Assembly (NCBI GenBank): GCA_946479915.1 | Contig: CAMLHR010000032.1 | Span: forward strand, 1-8,790 | DNA length: 8,790 nt | Direction: 5' to 3' | Source of the DNA: an uncultured Lysobacter sp. | GTDB lineage: Bacteria; Pseudomonadota; Gammaproteobacteria; Xanthomonadales; Xanthomonadaceae | Shown here: positions 5,774 through 8,790 of the stretch, piece by piece | Layout of the letters: each line of letters opens with the position of its first letter | How positions within the stretch are numbered: the stretch's first letter is position 1 | Translations under genes and position numbers: made by a program | Notes under the pieces: model-generated | Told to the model about the DNA's origin: nothing | The model's input: only the letters and a program-made list of their open reading frames with translations | Database searches by the model: none

Positions 5774-6532
5774 ATGCTTCGCGCGCTGCGCTACCTCCTC
5801 CGGACACCCCTGCTGCTGGTGCACCTGGTGCTGGCGTTGCCGGTCGCGATGGCGATCGTCAGCCTGCCGTGGTCGCGGCGCGGCGTGCACGGCGCGCGCC
5901 TGGACCACCGAGTGATCCGCTGGTGGTCGGCCGGCCTGGTGCGCGTGTTCGGCTTCCGGCTCGCGCGCGTCGGGACGCCGTTGCCGGGCGCGGTGCTGTT
6001 CGTCGCCAACCACGTGAGCTGGATCGACATCGTGGTGCTGCACAGCCAGCGGATGATGGGCTTCGTCGCCAAGCGCGAGATCGAGGGCTGGCCGCTGGTC
6101 GGCTGGATGGCGGGGCGCGCGGAGACGATCTTCCACCAGCGCGGCAACGCCGAGTCGATGGGCGGCGTCCTGCACGAGATGCTCGCGCGGCTGCGCGGCG
6201 GGCGCTCGGTCGGCGTGTTCCCGGAAGGGCGCACGCGCGACGGTCGCGAGGTCGGGCCGTTCCACGCGCGCATCTTCCTGGCCGCGGTCGAGGCCGGTGC
6301 GCGGGTGCAGCCGGTCGCGCTGCGCTACGGCGCGCGCGGCGACGCGCAGACCACCGTCGCGTTCCAGCCCGGGGAACACTTCCTCGGCAACTTCCTGCGC
6401 CTGCTCGGTGAACCGGCCCGCGCGGCGGAAGTGCATTTCCTCGAACCGATCTTCGCCGCCGACGCGGACGGCCGGCGGCGCATCGCCGAACAGGCGCGCG
6501 ACCGCATCGTCGCGGCCATGCGATCGCCTTGA
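5774..6532 (+). CDS. PlsC-type lysophospholipid acyltransferase (1-acylglycerol-3-phosphate acyltransferase family)
   Basis: A 252-aa protein with the four acyltransferase blocks in order: NHVSWID at 79-85 (His80 and Asp85, the catalytic H-x4-D), TIFHQRGN at 118-125 (block II, with the conserved Arg), FPEGRTRDG at 149-157 (block III), and VQPVALRY at 178-185 (block IV). A hydrophobic segment at about residues 12-32 should anchor it to the cytoplasmic face of the inner membrane. It would transfer an acyl chain from acyl-CoA or acyl-ACP to lysophosphatidic acid or a similar acceptor such as an ornithine lipid precursor; the acceptor cannot be read from sequence. ATG 5774 has no clear ribosome-binding site. 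GGTATCGT about ten bases upstream could be a weak -10, hinting at a nearly leaderless transcript. Its stop TGA overlaps the candidate TTG start of the next gene. Confidence 0.9.
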   Translation: MLRALRYLLRTPLLLVHLVLALPVAMAIVSLPWSRRGVHGARLDHRVIRWWSAGLVRVFGFRLARVGTPLPGAVLFVANHVSWIDIVVLHSQRMMGFVAKREIEGWPLVGWMAGRAETIFHQRGNAESMGGVLHEMLARLRGGRSVGVFPEGRTRDGREVGPFHARIFLAAVEAGARVQPVALRYGARGDAQTTVAFQPGEHFLGNFLRLLGEPARAAEVHFLEPIFAADADGRRRIAEQARDRIVAAMRSP

Positions 6533-7521
6533 ACCGGGCGGTGTCGTCGGCGTACTGCGCGCCCGCCTGGCTGCGCAACCCGCACCTGCAGAGCGTGCTC
6601 GGGTCCAGCCTGCCGCGCCGGCACATGGCCGCCCGCGCGCTCGCCGCGACCGGCGCGGAGACGACGACGCACGTGGTGGACGGCGGCGACGGCGTGCGGC
6701 TGCAGGGCCTGCACAGCACCGTGCCCGGGCGCGCGCCGCTCGGCTTGGCGCTGCTGTTGCATGGCTGGGAGGGCAGCGCCGAATCCACCTACATGCGGCT
6801 GTCCGCCGCTCGGCTGGTCGCGCGCGGCTTCGACGTGTTCCGCCTGAACTTCCGCGACCACGGCGACACCCATCATCTCAACGAGGGCATCTTCCATTCC
6901 TGCCTGATCGACGAAGTGGTGCGTGCCGCCGGCGACATCGCGCGCCGCTTCCAGCCCGACCCCGCCGCGCCGTTGCGCGTGGGCGGTTATTCGCTGGGCG
7001 GCAACTTCGCGCTGCGGCTCGGGTTGCGCGCGCCGGCGGCGGGCGTAGCCATCGCGCGCATCGCGGTGGTCTGCCCGGTGCTCGACCCCGCCGCGACGAT
7101 GGACTGCATGGAGCGCGGGTTCCCGCTGTACGCGTGGTACTTCCGGCGCAAGTGGACGCGATCGCTGCGGCGCAAGCAGGCGCTGTTTCCTGACCTGCTT
7201 GCGCTGGACGACCGCACGCTCGGGCTGGACCTGCGGCCGTTGACCGGCTGGCTGGTGGAGCGCCACACCGCGTTCGGCCACATCGACAACTACTTCGACG
7301 GCTATTCCGTCGCGGGCGGCCGGCTCGCCGGACTGGCGGTGCCCACCGACATCCTGACCAGCGCGGACGACCCGGTCATCCCGGTCGAAGGGTTCCAGGC
7401 CCTGGCCCTGCCGCCGACCGTGCGGCTGGAGGTGGCCGCCCACGGGGGCCATTGCGGCTTCCTGCGCGACGGGCGCCTGCGGGGCTACGCGGAACAGTGG
7501 ATCGCCGACCGGCTGGCCTGA
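6529..7521 (+). CDS. YheT-family alpha/beta-fold hydrolase
   Basis: A 330-aa alpha/beta hydrolase (if started at TTG 6529). The opening WLRNPHLQS at 14-22 is typical of the YheT/EMB8 group. LLHGWEGSAESTY at 76-88 forms the oxyanion-hole region. NFRDHGDTHHLNEGIFHS at 107-124 is the family-specific loop. GYSLGG at 153-158 is the nucleophile elbow with Ser155. SADDPVIP at 278-285 supplies the acid (Asp280 or Asp281), and HGGHCG holds the likely catalytic His308. So a full Ser-Asp-His triad is present, and an esterase or lipase-like activity is expected; the substrate is unknown. The start is uncertain: TTG 6529 overlaps the acyltransferase stop (TTGA), while GTG 6541, four codons later, is equally possible. 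Neither has a good ribosome-binding site. There is no signal peptide. Context places it in one run with the acyltransferase. Confidence 0.88.
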   Translation: MNRAVSSAYCAPAWLRNPHLQSVLGSSLPRRHMAARALAATGAETTTHVVDGGDGVRLQGLHSTVPGRAPLGLALLLHGWEGSAESTYMRLSAARLVARGFDVFRLNFRDHGDTHHLNEGIFHSCLIDEVVRAAGDIARRFQPDPAAPLRVGGYSLGGNFALRLGLRAPAAGVAIARIAVVCPVLDPAATMDCMERGFPLYAWYFRRKWTRSLRRKQALFPDLLALDDRTLGLDLRPLTGWLVERHTAFGHIDNYFDGYSVAGGRLAGLAVPTDILTSADDPVIPVEGFQALALPPTVRLEVAAHGGHCGFLRDGRLRGYAEQWIADRLA

Positions 7522-7526
7522 GCCCT

Positions 7527-7544
7527 GCCGGTACAATGGCCGGC
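7527..7544 (+). promoter_or_regulatory. Candidate -10 box TACAAT between arms of a short inverted repeat, upstream of the TPR gene
   Basis: TACAAT (7532-7537) matches five of six bases of the sigma-70 -10 consensus and is unusually AT-rich for this region. It lies 31 bases before the TPR gene's ATG. Exact inverted arms GCCGG (7527-7531) and CCGGC (7540-7544) flank it, leaving the box in the eight-base centre. I find no good -35 hexamer at the right distance, so either the promoter is weak or needs an activator, or the match is chance. Confidence 0.4.
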
Positions 7545-7568
7545 TTACCGCCGGAACCGTGACTGCCG

Positions 7569-8790
7569 ATGCAAGACGCCATCACCGAAGCCCTGCGCCG
7601 CGGCGCGACCGCCGAGGCCCTCGAGGCCGCCCGCGCCTGGGTGGCCGAGGCGCCCGACCTCGCCGACGCGAGGCGCTGGCTGGCCGTCGCGCTCGCGCAG
7701 TCGGGCGACATCGATGCCGCGCTCGCGGAGATCGAGGCCGCGTTGGCGCTGGCCCCGGACGATGCGGAACTGCAGCTGGTGCAGGGCAGCCTGCTGCTCG
7801 GCCGCCGCGATGCCGGAACCGCGAAGGCGGCGCTGGCCAAGGCGACCGAGCTCGATCCCAACCAGTTGCCGGCCTACTTCCTGCAGGCGCAGGTCGCGCT
7901 GGCCAGCGGCGACCTCGTCGAGGCCCAGCGCCTGGCGAAGTACGCCGCGCGCATCGACCCGGCGCATCCGCACCTGGTGGTCCTCGAGGCGGCGGTGGCG
8001 CTGCGCAGCGGCAAGCCGCACGAAGCGATCACGCTGCTCGGCAACCCGGACCTCCCCGACAACGACGACCCGCTGCGATTCTTCACCCTGGGTTTCGCGC
8101 ACATGCAGCTCGGCCACGCCGCGTTCGCCGAGGCCGCGTTCCGCCGCGTGCTCGAGATGCGCCCCGACGCGGCCGGGGTGCGCGTGATGGTCTCGCGCCT
8201 GTGCCAGGAGCAGCGGCGCACCGACGACGCGCTGGAGGTCCTGGCGCCGATGCTGGAGGGAGCGGAACCCGGCCATGCGTTGCAGCGCCTGGCCGGCCTG
8301 CTGGAAATGTCGCGCGACCGCCCGGCGCGCGCGCTGCGCTGGCTGAAGCCCGCCTTCACCGCGCATCCGGGGGATCGCATCGTGCGCGATGCCGCGGTGC
8401 AGGCCTGGCTGAAGCTCGACCGGGCCGCCGAGGCCGGTCCGGCGCTGGAGGCCGCGGTCGCCGCACACCCCGATGACGCCGGCCTGTGGCTGGCACTCGC
8501 CCGGTTCACGCCGCGCGAGCACCTGCGCGCGCTGGTGGACCGCTGGCTCGCACAGTCGCCGGACAACCTGGATGCGCTCGAGGCGCTCGCCACGCTCCAG
8601 GACCAGGATCCGGCGACGGCCGACGAGGCCATCGAGACGACGCGCCGCGTGGTCGCGCTCGACCCGGCACGCATCACCTCGGGCCTGCGGCTCGCGTCGC
8701 TCGAGTTGCGCAGCGATCCGCAGGCCGCGATCGCGCGCCTGCAGGACCTGCTGTCGCGCCACGAGGATCCCGGGATCGCCGCGCACATCC
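7569..8790 (+). CDS. Tetratricopeptide-repeat (TPR) protein, partial (C-terminus outside window)
   Basis: Open from ATG 7569 to the window edge: 407 codons with no stop. The sequence is a run of helix pairs of about 34 residues with TPR spacing. The clearest repeats are at about residues 33-66 (ending ALALAPDDAE), 67-101 (TELDPNQLP), 102-135 (ARIDPAHPH) and 168-202 (LEMRPDAAG). More degenerate repeats run through 203-400, for example 350-367 ending VVALDPAR. The A-G-A spacing and the Asp-Pro or Arg-Pro ends of each unit are the TPR hallmark. TPR arrays bind other proteins; the partner is not visible. There is no signal peptide or membrane segment, so it is probably cytoplasmic. A C-terminal enzyme domain, as in TPR-sulfotransferase or TPR-oxygenase fusions, could lie beyond the window. 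GGAA at 7553-7556 is a weak, distant ribosome-binding site. The long reverse-strand ORF opposite it is a shadow. Confidence 0.88.
   Translation, partial: MQDAITEALRRGATAEALEAARAWVAEAPDLADARRWLAVALAQSGDIDAALAEIEAALALAPDDAELQLVQGSLLLGRRDAGTAKAALAKATELDPNQLPAYFLQAQVALASGDLVEAQRLAKYAARIDPAHPHLVVLEAAVALRSGKPHEAITLLGNPDLPDNDDPLRFFTLGFAHMQLGHAAFAEAAFRRVLEMRPDAAGVRVMVSRLCQEQRRTDDALEVLAPMLEGAEPGHALQRLAGLLEMSRDRPARALRWLKPAFTAHPGDRIVRDAAVQAWLKLDRAAEAGPALEAAVAAHPDDAGLWLALARFTPREHLRALVDRWLAQSPDNLDALEALATLQDQDPATADEAIETTRRVVALDPARITSGLRLASLELRSDPQAAIARLQDLLSRHEDPGIAAHI

Noticed and set aside
4973..6436. Long reverse-strand ORF (487 codons) across DUF1232, thioesterase and acyltransferase genes
   Set aside because: It spans three well-supported + strand genes and their gaps, has low-complexity Arg/Ala/His composition and no family signature.
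7545..8786. Reverse-strand ORFs opposite the TPR gene
   Set aside because: The + strand frame shows regular TPR repeats with DP/RP repeat ends; the reverse reading is compositionally odd and lacks motifs.
1..8790. CRISPR arrays, tRNA/rRNA genes, insertion sequences or prophage genes
   Set aside because: No regularly spaced repeats, cloverleaf-like segments, transposase motifs or phage structural genes were seen on either strand.

Overview
The window is very GC-rich (by eye around 70%). It is packed with short-spaced genes, nearly all on the + strand, with third-position G/C bias, and GTG/TTG start codons are likely for three of them. The gene families and their order look like chromosomal housekeeping or accessory DNA of a Xanthomonadales/Lysobacteraceae-type gammaproteobacterium (Lysobacter, Luteimonas or a relative). 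That placement is an inference from protein flavour and base composition, not a database match. I see no phage, transposase, CRISPR, tRNA or rRNA.

Layout. Positions 1-472 (- strand) hold the N-terminal part of a putative 2OG-Fe(II) oxygenase (TIGR02466-like), cut by the window edge. It diverges from a + strand run over a 95-bp gap. Positions 568-4212 (+) look like one operon: a stand-alone ParA-type ATPase, a SixA-type phosphohistidine phosphatase, an exported YceI-like protein, and a long phospholipase D / cardiolipin synthase-type lipoprotein, with gaps of 31 bp, 3 bp and an ATGA overlap. A short inverted repeat beginning GTAG lies across the phospholipase stop codon.

Positions 4213-4680 are a regulatory island: an AT-richer stretch with an imperfect inverted repeat, a 65-aa arginine-rich small ORF with a good ribosome-binding site, a perfect 9-bp GC hairpin, and a strong intrinsic terminator (long stem plus a T run). 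The small gene is therefore probably its own transcription unit. Next comes a second run, 4681-7521: a DUF1232 (YkvA-like) protein with a Gly/Tyr/Arg tail, a YdiI/PaaI-type hotdog thioesterase, a PlsC-type acyltransferase and a YheT-type alpha/beta hydrolase. The last gene (7569 to the window end) is a TPR-repeat protein whose C-terminus is outside the window. It has a plausible -10 box set between the arms of an inverted repeat.

How they may work together: several genes concern the envelope and acyl/lipid metabolism (PLD/Cls lipoprotein, PlsC, hotdog thioesterase, YheT hydrolase, YceI lipocalin-like protein), but this is only a contextual suggestion. The most notable observation is that the 65-aa small protein and the DUF1232 protein next to it share the same C-terminal tail pattern: RRRER, then GxGYGxSS, then GYAxxxRR, then WR. 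This suggests a duplicated or detached tail module. I found no clear evidence for a wholly new multi-gene system.
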